Made by a program: the position numbers and the translations under genes | The notes under the pieces: generated by a model | Database searches by the model: none | What the model saw: the letters and a program-made list of their open reading frames with translations, nothing else | What the model was told of the DNA's origin: nothing | Shown here: positions 32,101 through 35,155 of the stretch, in pieces | Layout of the letters: the number at the start of each line of letters is the position of its first letter | Position numbering within the stretch: the stretch's first letter is position 1 | NCBI RefSeq assembly: GCF_025370935.1 | Contig: NC_133500.1 | Location: 11,486,236-11,550,235, forward strand | Length of the DNA stretch: 64,000 bases | Direction of reading: 5' to 3' | Source of the DNA: Choristoneura fumiferana | Lineage: Eukaryota; Arthropoda; Insecta; Lepidoptera; Tortricidae

Positions 32101-32648
32101 GCGCTGACGCCTAAGGTCTGGTTGCAGTTACCATTTGGGCGTGGTGTCGAGGTCGACGCGGTGGTAGGACGCGGTGTATTGGAACTTGGCCGCGCGCTTG
32201 TTGACGCGCTGAGCCGTTAGCGCGCTGTGACCAGCCGTTGCCGCGCTGACGCCTAAGGTCTGGTTGTAGTTACCATTTGGGCGTGGTGTCGAGGTCGACG
32301 CGGTGTATTGGAACTTGGCCGCGCGCTTGTTGACGCGCTGAGCCGTAAGCGCGCTGTGACCAGCCGTTGCCGCGCTGACGCCTAAGGTCTGGTTGTAGTT
32401 ACCATTTGGGCGTGGTGTCGAGGTCGACGCGGTGGTAGGACGCGGTGTATTGGAACTTGGCCGCGCGCTTGTTGACGCGCTGAGCCGTCAGCGCGCTGTG
32501 ACCAGCCGTTGCCGCGCTGACGCCTAAGGTCTGGTTGTAGTTACCATTTGGGCGTGGTGTCGAGGTCGACGCGGTGGTAGGACGCGGTGTATTGGAACTT
32601 GGCCGCGCGCTTGTTGACGCGCTGCAGCCGTTTCCACACGGACGCCAT
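2061..32648 (-). CDS. Ehbp1: Ehbp1: EH domain-binding protein 1 (23 exons, complete)
   Basis: Family role: links EHD/Rab-positive recycling endosomes to the actin cytoskeleton; the fly protein acts in endocytic trafficking, including Notch-pathway cargo. In transcription order the coding exons are 32648-32545, 30778-30683, 30035-29924, 28943-28762, 27183-27066, 26410-25934, 24481-24348, 22302-22170, 21727-21661, 21553-21424, 20586-20523, 20322-20157, 19652-19522, 19022-18861, 18702-18620, 17824-17736, 15603-15484, 14740-14661, 11844-11713, 6114-6029, 4878-4755, 2647-2583 and 2139-2061. All junctions are AG/GT and phases match throughout (2934 bp, 977 residues). Domains: NT-C2 about 8-165, TP-rich linker 205-363, CH domain about 364-475, proline/alanine-rich and charged linkers 518-790, bMERB coiled coil about 805-965. 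The protein ends in CILQ, a CaaX-like prenylation motif. The start MASVWKRLQRV matches the family N-terminus. Vertebrate EHBP1 is longer (about 1230 residues), mainly in the linkers. Three exons head tandem arrays (see separate entries). Confidence 0.93.
2195..2392. repeat. Palindromic element in intron 22
   Basis: The segment starts with TAAATTGTCAATTACTGGCC and ends with the inverse, GGCCAGTAATTGACGATTTA. The middle carries further copies of GACCAGTAATTGACA and GAATTCATTTT. Probably a MITE of 200 bp, possibly two palindromes nested or duplicated. Confidence 0.55.
2583..2647 (-). CDS. Ehbp1: Ehbp1 exon 22 (bMERB end)
   Basis: Codes residues 931-951 (ELLAAVNERDRLVQEMDEQE...), the last helix of the bMERB domain. 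Acceptor TTTTGACAG, donor GC|GTATGT. The vertebrate counterpart reads ELVALVNKRDALVRDLDAQE, which supports both frame and order. Confidence 0.92.
3091..3230. mobile_element. Hairpin MITE, family GGGGCTGTTTCACC, copy 1
   Basis: A near-perfect palindrome: GGGGCTGTTTCACCATCCAT at the left and its inverse at the right, flanked by TTA on both sides (a likely target duplication). The inner part, AGACGGCATCAC, is also mirrored. Two more copies are at 33529-33669 and 59183-59324. Confidence 0.8.
3430..3905. repeat. Old interspersed repeat and (ATCT)n tract
   Basis: Contains an ATCT microsatellite (about 3619-3640) followed by a phrase common in lepidopteran genomes, near-matching CGGTTTAGACATGATAAA and ending ACTTACAAACTTTCGCATTT. 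The same tail is seen at about 7600-7690 and 58240-58336. It is probably the 3' end of an old SINE/LINE-like element with an insertion in the middle. Confidence 0.45.
3924..4282 (+). mobile_element. Interspersed element, uninterrupted copy
   Basis: Runs from CAATACGGTATTTGACTATT to GTCAAATACAGTATTT, so the ends are inverted copies of each other. It contains the palindrome TGACGTCACACGCCAGTA. A second copy lies in reverse at 8768-9284. That copy carries an insertion that this one lacks, so this is the natural empty site. Confidence 0.7.
4340..4695 (+). mobile_element. tRNA-derived SINE
   Basis: The head looks like a tRNA: A box TGGCCTAGTGATTTGACATA and B box GTGGGTTCAAACCCC, at pol III spacing. 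The 3' part carries CCCAGCAGTGGGACGTGTAC, a signature of a widespread lepidopteran SINE. It has no intact tRNA fold after the B box. It lies in Ehbp1 intron 21 side DNA, just downstream of exon 21 in transcription order. Confidence 0.75.
4755..4878 (-). CDS. Ehbp1: Ehbp1 exon 21 (bMERB)
   Basis: Codes residues 889-930 (EQEEDLSRRCELLARELRLS..., then VEEWRKTDGQKRRERLLLQ), a charged helix of the bMERB domain. Acceptor CCACAG, donor CAG|GTCACT. The family counterpart reads DLERRYELLNRELRAM with EDWQKTEAQKRREQLLL following. Confidence 0.93.
5240..5990. mobile_element. Interspersed element beginning AACCGACTTCAAAAAAAGG
   Basis: The phrase AACCGACTTCAAAAAAAGGA followed by GGAGG is a recurrent lepidopteran repeat start. 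A reverse copy ends at about 25915 (TTTGTAGTCGGTT). The 3' part contains a hairpin (5826-5975) with arms around CCATGAAATAATTTTCTACC. The 174-codon reading frame here lies across the hairpin and is not a gene. Confidence 0.55.
6029..6114 (-). CDS. Ehbp1: Ehbp1 exon 20 (bMERB)
   Basis: Codes residues 861-888 (EEDRLMSQWFNLVNKKNAL...), matching the conserved WFxLVNKKNAL stretch of the bMERB domain. Acceptor TTCGCAG, donor ACT|GTGAGT. The upstream intron, about 5.6 kb, holds the largest donor array. Confidence 0.95.
6245..6576. repeat. Long near-perfect hairpin in Ehbp1 intron 19
   Basis: Two arms of about 110 bp: from TTCCTTGCTCACCCGCGACC through GCAGTTCCTCCACCTCCACA to the inverse ending GGGTGAGCAAGGAA. 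They flank a loop of about 100 bp. It starts about 130 bases from the exon 20 acceptor. Transcribed, it would fold into long dsRNA. A short match, TTGCTCACCCGCGACC, recurs near 46325. Confidence 0.8.
6643..6775. mobile_element. Palindromic MITE
   Basis: GAGTTTAGACTTGCAAGTAA at the left is mirrored by CTTGCAAGTCTAAACTCGGC at the right. The inner CGTGCAAGTTGCATTACATT mirrors AATGTAATGCAGCTCGCACG. No coding capacity. Confidence 0.65.
6838..7490. mobile_element. Outer palindromic element, interrupted by an inner MITE
   Basis: The left end, AGGGCCGCCAAATACACTCG, and the right end, CGAGTGTATGTGGCCCT, are inverted copies. The element at 6900-7321 sits between them, so it appears to have inserted into this one. 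Confidence 0.6.
6900..7321. mobile_element. MITE with AGGGCTATCG ends, copy 1
   Basis: Terminal inverted repeats AGGGCTATCG and CGATAGCCCT. A close second copy is at 16366-16788, including CATGCCACAGTGTTGCATAG, and a decayed fragment is near 55175-55260. Apparent ORFs in it are shared by both copies only because the copies are similar. Confidence 0.75.
8220..8640. repeat. Degenerate phrase repeat
   Basis: Short phrases recur with changes: TCGCAGTTCTAACCTAACCT twice, TTTGCCAAATGA and TTTACCAAATGATGCATTTA, TTGACAAACTAG. No gene is seen. It resembles slowly decaying micro-repeat patches also seen at 23520-24240, 25040-25700 and 60140-60320. Confidence 0.4.
8768..9284 (-). mobile_element. Interspersed element, reverse copy with nested MITE
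   Basis: A reverse-strand relative of 3924-4282, from AATACGGTATTTGACAA to GTCAAATACCGTATT. It shares TGTGACGTCACATGCCAGTA. It is interrupted at about 8838-8990 by a separate element with CCCCCTTATTCATAAA ends. Confidence 0.7.
8838..8990. mobile_element. Nested TA-type MITE with CCCCCTTATTC ends
   Basis: Inverted ends CCCCCTTATTCATAAA and TTTATGAATAAGGGGG. The flanks read ATACAGATA on one side and TTAGTGTTTAG on the other, whereas the empty copy reads (inverted) ACAGATAGTGTTTAG. The insertion point therefore lies at a TA. Confidence 0.75.
9348..9530. repeat. Palindromic element next to the exon-19 array
   Basis: AACGCTCATTTCGAGGCTTA at the left mirrors TAAGCCTCGAAAATGAGCGT at the right. The internal phrase AGACTC/GAGTCT recurs. 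It abuts the distal end of the donor array, with a scrap of array sequence (GTGACCGTACCTCCGTGTTG) on its far side near 9310. This suggests it inserted into the old array end. Confidence 0.65.
9540..11712 (-). repeat. Tandem array of Ehbp1 exon 19 end plus donor (19 extra copies)
   Basis: Units of 112-115 bp each copy the last ~82 bases of exon 19, the donor GAG|GTACGG and ~31 bases of intron. Copies are nearly identical. The genuine exon, at 11713-11844, is the transcriptional first unit and differs at the unit border: it reads GCGTTGGAGAAAGAG, the copies GCGTTGGACAAAGAG. Two length variants (GGCGGCGGCGCGCTC and GGCGGCCGCGCTC) alternate from about 10470 to 11640. Read without splicing, the frame shifts and stops, so the copies are intronic. 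Confidence 0.95.
11713..11844 (-). CDS. Ehbp1: Ehbp1 exon 19 (bMERB start)
   Basis: Codes residues 817-860 (ERETGSYIQSELEALEKEQS..., ending QSADNTE), the first helix of the bMERB domain. Acceptor TTCATTCAG, donor GAG|GTACGG, phase 0 at both ends. It is the only unit of the array with the unique 5' part and an acceptor. Confidence 0.95.
12010..12125. mobile_element. MITE, family ATTAATATCTGCC, copy 1
   Basis: ATTAATATCTGCCAAAGC at the left, and an inverted TCAGATATT repeat inside, with GTCAGATATTGGTGCTG at the right. Relatives at 18325-18440, 30610-30668 (partial) and 61383-61503. Confidence 0.6.
12164..12720. mobile_element. Non-autonomous DNA transposon with ~45-bp TIRs
   Basis: The left end, TAGGGCCCGGAATTGCGTGC, continuing GGCTATTG and TGTAGGGAGAGAG, is mirrored at the right end (CTCTCTCCCTACAAT through CCGGGCCCTA). 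The internal 450 bp is AT-rich and carries no transposase. Confidence 0.7.
13259..13391 (+). pseudogene. Remnant of a transposase N-terminus
   Basis: ATG at 13259 reads MPKRSKKTVLKP, then a TAG stop, then SREFVIRLKDYFERERENG before the frame is lost. The basic start followed by a helix like RLKDYFERERENG resembles the N-terminal DNA-binding part of insect DDE-type transposases. The in-frame stop and truncation make it a pseudogene. The family assignment comes from memory only. Confidence 0.45.
13612..13990 (-). mobile_element. tRNA-headed SINE-like element, copy 1
   Basis: On the minus strand it contains an A box (GTGGTGTAGTGGTATAGCAC) and a B box (CCTGGGTTCGATTCCC) at pol III spacing. It lacks a tRNA acceptor stem and has long conserved flanks (GGAATCTTTTTGTATTTTTT, GACAAGAGATGTCGTTA). 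Several copies in both orientations occur in the window. Confidence 0.7.
14240..14520. repeat. Interspersed repeat, GGCCGGCAACGCACCTG family
   Basis: The phrase GGCCGGCAACGCACCTGTGA, then a TGTCCATGGGCG phrase and GGTGACCCGCACGCTC, is a common lepidopteran repeat. Relatives at about 15130-15240, 28355-28475, 36380-36535 and 43765-43870 share the pattern of short phrases, some in reverse. Confidence 0.55.
14661..14740 (-). CDS. Ehbp1: Ehbp1 exon 18
   Basis: Codes residues 790-816 (GSGAEPGARRRSPLHSFTAL...), an arginine/proline-rich linker just before the bMERB domain. Acceptor TTATGTCCAG, donor CAG|GTAACC. Phase in 1, out 0, matching both neighbours. Confidence 0.85.
14790..15290. repeat. Interspersed repeat patch in intron 17
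   Basis: Contains GCTGACTG/TACTTTTTGTTGACT and GTTGAAGAGTTCCGTCCTG, seen again at about 22360-22640 and (reverse) 28160-28520. The GGTTGGCAACGCATCTGCAA phrase family follows at about 15131. Confidence 0.5.
15484..15603 (-). CDS. Ehbp1: Ehbp1 exon 17
   Basis: Codes residues 750-789 (LLMMNANGPAGGVEQIEAML..., rich in S/H/P: SQSSHSSPGSRHSASPDRS). A disordered linker. Acceptor CAAATAG, donor TCAG|GTATGA. Linker exons of this kind are poorly conserved, so support is mainly phase and splice sites. Confidence 0.8.
16008..16175. mobile_element. MITE, family CCAAATAAGTGGTCTATC, copy 1
   Basis: CCAAATAAGTGGTCTATCAA at the left mirrors TAGACCACATATTTGGCTGA at the right, with AATATGTCGCTAAAG inside. Other copies: 46080-46212 (reverse), 54798-54942, 61574-61738. 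Confidence 0.7.
16366..16788. mobile_element. MITE with AGGGCTATCG ends, copy 2
   Basis: Ends GAGGGCTATCG and CGATAGCCCTC. It matches 6900-7321 along its length with small indels. The flanks differ from those of copy 1, which is inside another element. Confidence 0.75.
16905..17212. mobile_element. Palindromic element with (GAGT)n / (CACT)n arms
   Basis: TATCCTACTAATATTATAAA with TGTGAAAGTTTGTGAGTG at the left is mirrored by CACTCACAAACTTTCACATT and TTAGTAGGATA at the right. Short tails of the same element occur near 4930 and 20046. Confidence 0.65.
17736..17824 (-). CDS. Ehbp1: Ehbp1 exon 16
   Basis: Codes residues 720-749 (PTSPTGGPRSPRGTVEIISK..., ending SVMDEIAA). Acceptor GTTGCAG, donor GCTG|GTGAGT. 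Phases 2 in, 1 out. GC-rich coding sequence stands out from the AT-rich introns. Confidence 0.88.
18325..18440. mobile_element. MITE, family ATTAATATCTGCC, copy 2
   Basis: TAATATCTGCCACGGCGAAG to TGTCAGATATTTGTGCTGGT, with the same inner AATAGAGTCGTATCAGATAT as copy 1 at 12010. Flanked by CAGTCACC and GGTGACTG, an inverted pair. Confidence 0.65.
18620..18702 (-). CDS. Ehbp1: Ehbp1 exon 15
   Basis: Codes residues 693-719 (PMTEEERQQMLRERAKKLIA...). Vertebrate EHBP1 has DEERRRQLRERARQLIAEAR at the same place, so this basic helix is conserved. Acceptor TTCCCATAG, donor AAG|GTAATT. Confidence 0.92.
18861..19022 (-). CDS. Ehbp1: Ehbp1 exon 14
   Basis: Codes residues 639-692 (QLLSRHDELKERARQLLEAT..., then a K/E-rich stretch). 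It matches the conserved helix before the bMERB domain (HKELMERARMLLEQAR in vertebrates). Acceptor GGCTAAAG, donor AAG|GTATGT, phase 0 at both ends. Confidence 0.92.
19522..19652 (-). CDS. Ehbp1: Ehbp1 exon 13
   Basis: Codes residues 595-638 (PPEPKPKIEPAISDPLSVQD...), an acidic, proline-rich linker. Acceptor TTCCACAG, donor CCG|GTGAGT. Phases fit exons 12 and 14. Confidence 0.87.
20157..20322 (-). CDS. Ehbp1: Ehbp1 exon 12
   Basis: Codes residues 540-594 (SPPRPARLMTRKELTDPFGS..., then an alanine/proline run, ending RSLSDTG). It contains DPFGSDDED, an acidic NPF/DPF-like motif of a kind found in endocytic proteins. Acceptor TGTGCAG, donor ACAG|GTATAC. Confidence 0.9.
20523..20586 (-). CDS. 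Ehbp1: Ehbp1 exon 11
   Basis: Codes residues 518-539 (SQESQVSVPSRQSQERYTPE K), a small serine/glutamine-rich linker exon. Acceptor TTTTTCAG, donor AAG|GTATTT. Phases 2 in, 0 out. Confidence 0.85.
20745..20822 (-). repeat. tRNA-like fragment (SINE head)
   Basis: On the minus strand: GGATAGCCAAGTGGTTAGAG, then CCCAGGCTCGATCGCC, resembling A and B boxes of a leucine/serine-type tRNA. It has no clear cloverleaf. A related A-box piece, GGATAGTCGAGTGGTTAGAG, is at about 59637. It is probably a SINE promoter rather than a functional tRNA. Confidence 0.45.
20880..21365. repeat. Degenerate ATCGAT-rich tandem repeat
   Basis: About seven diverged units of roughly 60-75 bp, each carrying phrases like CAATCGATCGATTGGTGT, GTAGTAGAATCA and GTCGATCGACG. 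It sits in intron 10 of Ehbp1, ending about 60 bases past the exon 10 donor. Confidence 0.75.
21424..21553 (-). CDS. Ehbp1: Ehbp1 exon 10
   Basis: Codes residues 475-517 (NDETESSYLVGRHDTDGSLP..., ending LEGRPRPG). It follows the CH domain. Acceptor TTTTGGCAG, donor CCGG|GTCAGT. Phases 1 in, 2 out. Confidence 0.9.
21661..21727 (-). CDS. Ehbp1: Ehbp1 exon 9 (CH domain end)
   Basis: Codes residues 453-474 (IMTYLFQLRAHFTGNELQVE QL), the conserved last helix of the EHBP1-type CH domain (vertebrate TVMTYLYQIRAHFSGQEL). Acceptor TGTTTTAG, donor CTGG|GTGAGT. Confidence 0.95.
21860..22169 (-). repeat. Tandem array of Ehbp1 exon 8 end plus donor (3 full extra copies)
   Basis: 89-bp units copy the last ~70 bases of exon 8, its donor GCG|GTCAGT and ~19 intron bases. 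GATGCCGAGCGTGGCGCTC recurs at 22224 (exon), 22135, 22046, 21957 and, truncated, 21868. The unit junction runs through the shared GAGCGCCACGC. The genuine exon is first in transcription. Confidence 0.92.
22170..22302 (-). CDS. Ehbp1: Ehbp1 exon 8 (CH domain middle)
   Basis: Codes residues 408-452 (DFSGLQPEESERNLRVALEA..., ending DVCKRQPDRLA). It matches the middle CH helices (vertebrate [22 protein letters not shown]). Acceptor TGCTTACAG, donor GCG|GTCAGT. Only this unit of the array has the 5' part and acceptor. Confidence 0.95.
22918..23322 (+). mobile_element. tRNA-headed SINE-like element, copy 2
   Basis: Plus-strand A box TGGTGTAGCGGTATAGCACG and B box CCTGGGTTCGATTCCC. The conserved tail includes GTTTTACGGGATGACCGTAA and AAAAAGATTCCAAAAAACCA. 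Same family as 13612-13990. Confidence 0.7.
23520..24240. repeat. Degenerate phrase repeats in intron 7
   Basis: Phrases such as CCTAATTTTAACATTTCG, ACTAGCCCTAAAAC, TTATTAGCCCTAATT, and later ATTAGGTCTATTAATCATTA, recur with drift. Around 23815-23960 there is a piece of the element found at 60325-60690 (CCTAACATCGAAGGCTAAGG). No exon seen. Confidence 0.4.
24348..24481 (-). CDS. Ehbp1: Ehbp1 exon 7 (CH domain start)
   Basis: Codes residues 364-407 (VQDLLEWCQAVTAEYKACRV..., then NLTTSFRSGLALCAIIHRF). WC, NLTTSFRSGLALCAIIH and FRPDLI are hallmark CH-domain positions, closest to EHBP1. Acceptor TTCGTCAG, donor CTCAT|GTATGT. Confidence 0.97.
25040..25700. repeat. Patch with recurrent GTACGACCT-ATAAT words
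   Basis: Words GTACGACCTGATAATT, GTACGACCTAATAATC, GTACGACCTAATATTG and AGGTCGTACA recur, with GGTCGAGCATTA and CCGAGCATT in between. The 158-codon ORF across it lacks any domain and is best seen as chance. Confidence 0.5.
25700..25922. mobile_element. Fragment of the AACCGACTTC element (reverse)
   Basis: Ends CCTCCTCCTTTTTTTGTAGT followed by CGGTT, the inverse of the start at about 5240, and contains GATCCCATAACCTCAG and CAATCGACTGAGTAATCGG. It ends about 12 bases from the exon 6 donor. Confidence 0.55.
25934..26410 (-). CDS. Ehbp1: Ehbp1 exon 6 (TP-rich linker)
   Basis: Codes residues 205-363, the largest exon (477 bp, phase 0 at both ends). It opens MSDLRQQMEEMTQSLTNSDI, then a TP repeat run (TAPLTPITPITPSTP), then a lysine/threonine-rich region ending KDKTP. 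Predicted disordered, between the C2 and CH domains. Acceptor GTCCTCAG, donor CCG|GTGAGC. A 157-codon ORF on the opposite strand is its shadow. Confidence 0.93.
26465..26785 (+). mobile_element. Interspersed element, GTCCGAGTCGGACTCGCGC type
   Basis: Starts GGCTAAGTCCGAGTCGGACT and ends GGGTACGGAACCCTAAAAA, with ATGGGAGCCCCCCTTAAATA inside. Reverse relatives at about 50265-50690; related ends at 43980-44500. Very common phrases in lepidopteran genomes, and no coding capacity here. Confidence 0.65.
27066..27183 (-). CDS. Ehbp1: Ehbp1 exon 5
   Basis: Codes residues 165-204 (DEDMQSLASLLSVNNNSDIA...), with DEDMQSLASL conserved with vertebrates right after the C2 domain, then an acidic stretch. 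Acceptor CTTCTCCAG, donor CAG|GTAATC. Confidence 0.95.
28160..28520. repeat. Interspersed repeat patch in intron 4
   Basis: Contains the reverse of phrases at 14790-15290 (GATGGCATCCTGGTAGTTCG, AACTCCTCAATGGTTAATAG) followed by GGTTGGTAACGCATCTGCAA and AGGAGACCCACTTGCTTG. Confidence 0.5.
28762..28943 (-). CDS. Ehbp1: Ehbp1 exon 4 (C2 domain end)
   Basis: Codes residues 105-164 (VSPTGKRRRLAVCALNMRKY..., then AALHLTLHCVLLREGQAT), the last strands of the N-terminal C2 domain. Acceptor TGTCCCAG, donor CCAC|GTCAGT. The plus-strand ORF here is a shadow. Confidence 0.96.
29335..29610 (+). mobile_element. tRNA-headed SINE-like element, truncated copy
   Basis: B box CCTGGGTTCGATTCCC is kept; the A-box region is shortened. 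The tail GGTTTCACGGGATACCCGTA and AAAAAGACTCCAAAAAATCA matches the other copies. Confidence 0.6.
29635..29905. repeat. Minisatellite beside the Ehbp1 exon 3 donor
   Basis: About three and a half diverged units of roughly 85-100 bp, with phrases CCCTATCGACCAATAAAAAC, GGTTCCCCGAATGCGGGCCG and CATGCTTCATGGAAATCTCC. It reaches within about 20 bases of the exon 3 donor but, unlike the six donor arrays, does not include exon sequence. Confidence 0.8.
29924..30035 (-). CDS. Ehbp1: Ehbp1 exon 3 (C2 domain)
   Basis: Codes residues 67-104 (GSVVFVVPANQTVAVTLFKD..., ending DKDWTFVLED). TVTLFKD and DKDWTF are conserved in the EHBP1 C2 domain. Acceptor GTTGCAG, donor GAT|GTGAGT. Confidence 0.96.
30058..30418. 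repeat. ~37-bp minisatellite just before the exon 3 acceptor
   Basis: About ten near-identical units around GGACTTAAAGGGGCGCCTGA and AGCCTATACCAGGGCGCC. One unit is shortened near 30290. A stray unit lies at about 31270-31303. The array starts only about 22 bases from the exon 3 acceptor, where the branch point and pyrimidine tract should be. Confidence 0.9.
30487..30609. mobile_element. MITE half of the GGCTncGTTTCnAC family
   Basis: Contains AATGAAGCGTTTCTATTGGT with CATGAAAAATACATTCCTCG and ends CTCTGGTGGAAACAGAGCC, as in 727-928. It is followed directly by part of the ATTAATATCTGCC-family MITE (30610-30668). Confidence 0.5.
30683..30778 (-). CDS. Ehbp1: Ehbp1 exon 2 (C2 domain)
   Basis: Codes residues 35-66 (KPNKLSIVWTRRSRRVITEP..., ending SLKDPL). 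VWTRRSRR is diagnostic of EHBP1. Acceptor TTTTTTCCAG, donor CTCAA|GTAAGG. The W codon is split with exon 1 exactly as the phase predicts. Confidence 0.97.
31060..31400. repeat. Diverged pieces of the exon-1 array and minisatellite
   Basis: Contains old-looking relatives of the array next door (GTAACCAGCCGTTGCCGCGC at about 31093) plus one unit of the 30058 minisatellite. Suggests the array once reached further into the intron. Confidence 0.5.
31400..32544 (-). repeat. Tandem array of Ehbp1 exon 1 end plus donor (8 extra copies)
   Basis: Units of about 141 bp (one of about 129) copy ~80 bases of exon 1, the donor AAATG|GTAACT and ~60 intron bases. TTACCATTTGGGCGTGGTGT recurs nine times, the last in the real exon. 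The genuine exon, at 32545-32648, is first in transcription and uniquely joins CTGCAGCGCGTC to the ATG. The copies read GCTCAGCGCGTC instead. Confidence 0.95.
32545..32648 (-). CDS. Ehbp1: Ehbp1 exon 1 (start codon)
   Basis: Codes residues 1-34 (MASVWKRLQRVNKRAAKFQY TASYHRVDL...). The start was chosen because MASVWKRLQRV is the family N-terminus. The 21 bases upstream are also open in frame back to an acceptor-like TTTGTCCCCAG, so a 5' intron is likely (see 33934-34011). Donor AAATG|GTAACT. Confidence 0.95.
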
Positions 32649-33474
32649 GCGCGCGCCGCGAGAACTCAGCTGGGGACAAACAGGCACGTCATCATCATCA
32701 TCATCACATCTTCAAAACACATCACATCATATTTTTTGTATTCATCTGACGAACCTTTTGTTTTTTTTTCAGAAGGTAATAGATGAATCTATCTGATATT
32801 ATCTCTCTGATCATCATCATCATCACGAGATGCGATTATGCGTTTAATTAAACGCACGGTCCTCTGCTTGAGAGGGCATCTATTAAACCACTAGCCTATC
32901 ACAAATGTGTGCCAAATAACAAAACTATTCAAGCAACTTATTGCTTAATTTCGATTGAGGATTGAATCCTGTTAAAAAAAAAAAGACTCCAAAAATGAAG
33001 ATTCTTATTTCATCTTTTTATTGTTAGTTTTGACAAATCTGACGCGTTTATCAAGCGAACAATATTTACTTCTTTTTTTATATATATACATGTTATTTAT
33101 TAAAATCCCTGTGTCATCACTTCATTTCCTATAAATACCATTCATATTGCGGATGTTTATTTCACATAATTAGCCATCACATAGTAGCCTTTCGTCACTA
33201 CTTTAAAAAAAAACTCTTACCTCAAAATGGTCAATTTTTTCGAATGAACTTTATGATCATTACGTCAATTTTGTTGACATATTGATTTTAGATACGAGAT
33301 TTTTTCAAAGTAGTGACGCTTTGTTGTTTTTAGCCATACGATACAACTGAACGGGGAGAGGCCTATATCCGACAATGGTTTTTCTACGGCATGATGATAC
33401 AACTAATATTGAACCTTACCACCCGGTAAAGGACTTCCTTCGACTAAACTATCTAACTCTTTTGCATGGCGGGC

Positions 33475-33745
33475 TACTCCGAAATTCGAAAATCGAAGGT
33501 TCGTGTCGTTCCGACCTTCTGACACTTAGGGGCTGTTTCACCAACCATTGATTAGCGTTGACCGACGATTAAATGTGATGCCGTCTACGTCTATTCGAAC
33601 AAAACAAATAGAGACGGCATCACACCTAACCGCCAGTTAACACTAATCAATGGATGGTGAAACAGCCCCTTATACCATTTAATACAAGAGTGAGAGGGAT
33701 GGTACGATACGAACTTCGATTTTAGAATTTCGGAGTAGGCCCTCT
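33475..33745. mobile_element. Palindromic element split by a nested MITE
   Basis: The left half, GGGCTACTCCGAAATTCGAA, and the right half, TTCGGAGTAGGCCC, mirror each other and belong to the family at 35020-35155. The hairpin MITE at 33529-33669 sits between TTA duplications in its middle. Confidence 0.7.
33529..33669. mobile_element. Hairpin MITE, family GGGGCTGTTTCACC, copy 2
   Basis: Same structure as 3091-3230: mirrored GGGGCTGTTTCACC ends, flanked by TTA on both sides, nested in another palindromic element. Confidence 0.8.
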
Positions 33746-33933
33746 GGTACTTAATACACGAATCCGTGCCAAACGCTTTTAGTTGTATTTTTTTTATTGA
33801 AATTAACAGAATTTGTGCTTTAACTGATGAAACTAGAATGCAGAATTTTTTCACTTTCCGCATACGAGGGGTTAAGTACGATGTGTCTTTTAATTTACCT
33901 CCTTTAAAAATAATTAGAAAATAAATATAATAC

Positions 33934-34011
33934 CTTCCTTTTCTCCTCATTCAAGAAAAGAATAGCATTATGTTTGAGTTTCAACCATCGCTCTCTGACA
34001 GTAATGCTCAT
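33934..34011 (-). CDS. Possible alternative first exon of Ehbp1
   Basis: ATG at 34011 opens MSITVRERWLKLKHNAILFL, 26 codons in all, ending at a donor AAG|GTATTA in phase 0. The exon 1 acceptor (CCCCAG before CTGAGT, about 32669) is followed by 21 open bases in frame with MASVWKR. Splicing would give an N-terminal extension. It is unlike any part of EHBP1 that I know, so it could also be 5' UTR or chance. Confidence 0.35.
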
Positions 34012-35019
34012 AGTCACGTAACAACACACATTTGTAAACAACACTCAAAACAAAATAATCTAAGTAATCACACTTGACCAACACTTTAGTATTATTATTT
34101 TATAATTTATTTATATTATATTGTTTAAACACGTATAATAATGCGCAGGATAATACAATAACTATTAGTTGGTTACAACAACACGAGGTCTTCGACTCTT
34201 ATCGGCGAGCTAGCCGGTTGCGGCGGGTTTGCCTGTTGCGGTTTCACATTTTTAAAGACGGATTTAATTAACCAAATTAGGGATCATGTACAAAGGTAGT
34301 ACTATTAGTTTTAAAATATGACAGATTACTCTTTCGCGCTAAAAGTATTGGACTTTATACTCCGATTCTCCGCAGGATCCATACTGTTTATTTATTTATT
34401 TCCACATACTATATGCTTACAGTATAGTATAGACCAAAGCGCCTAGTAATTAAGTTAGATAATACATAGACAATAAACCAAACACGTAGGATAGGACATA
34501 GAGCAATTAAACTTATATAGGTAAGTACTAAGAATTAAAATTATACACGACTCGGGCGCTAGTCCTTTATGAAACAGCTCAAGTCGTTCAGTCTTTTAGT
34601 AAAACGAACTCAATCTCATTAAACCCTTCATTTTAAACCCGAAACCTTGTTCCACAATGCAATGTCGTATGGAACATCACGGTGGAATCCTCAGTAGATT
34701 TCCACGCCACGACGTCGCGTCGTATCGTCTCGTGTATAAGTATATATGTGTGAGCCCAAACGTATTCAACGAACCGACAAACTCCCCTACCATTCGCCCA
34801 TATCTACTCAGATCCTTCACAGATAACATCCAATACTGATAAATTTATCGGCGCTACATGTGCGTAATGAATGAGTCGATTACCGCAATATGACAGCTGC
34901 GCCGGCGACGGCGGCGGCGAATAATAGGTCAAGTTTAGGTGAAGAATCCCACCATTACATAATTGAAATACAACCACCTTGCCTTGTTTTTTCGCTACTC
35001 TAACACGCAGCGCCGGCCC

Positions 35020-35155
35020 TACAGGGCTACTACGAAACTCGAAACTCGAAGTTCGTGTCATGCGGTCCCTCTGATACTTATACTATTTAATACGAGAGCG
35101 AGAGGGACGGTACGATACGATACGAACTTCAAGTTTCGTAGTAGCCCTGCTGGGG
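35020..35155. mobile_element. Palindromic element, CGAAACTCGAAACTCGAAG family
   Basis: GGCTACTACGAAACTCGAAA mirrored by TTCGTAGTAGCC, with inner GAGCGAGAGGGACGGTACGA. Relatives at 33475-33745, 35868-35965, 62705-62828, 62985-63110 and 63265-63405. Confidence 0.75.

Noticed and set aside
33591..33950. 119-codon minus-strand ORF
   Set aside because: It runs through two nested MITEs and AT-rich sequence, so it is not conserved coding DNA.
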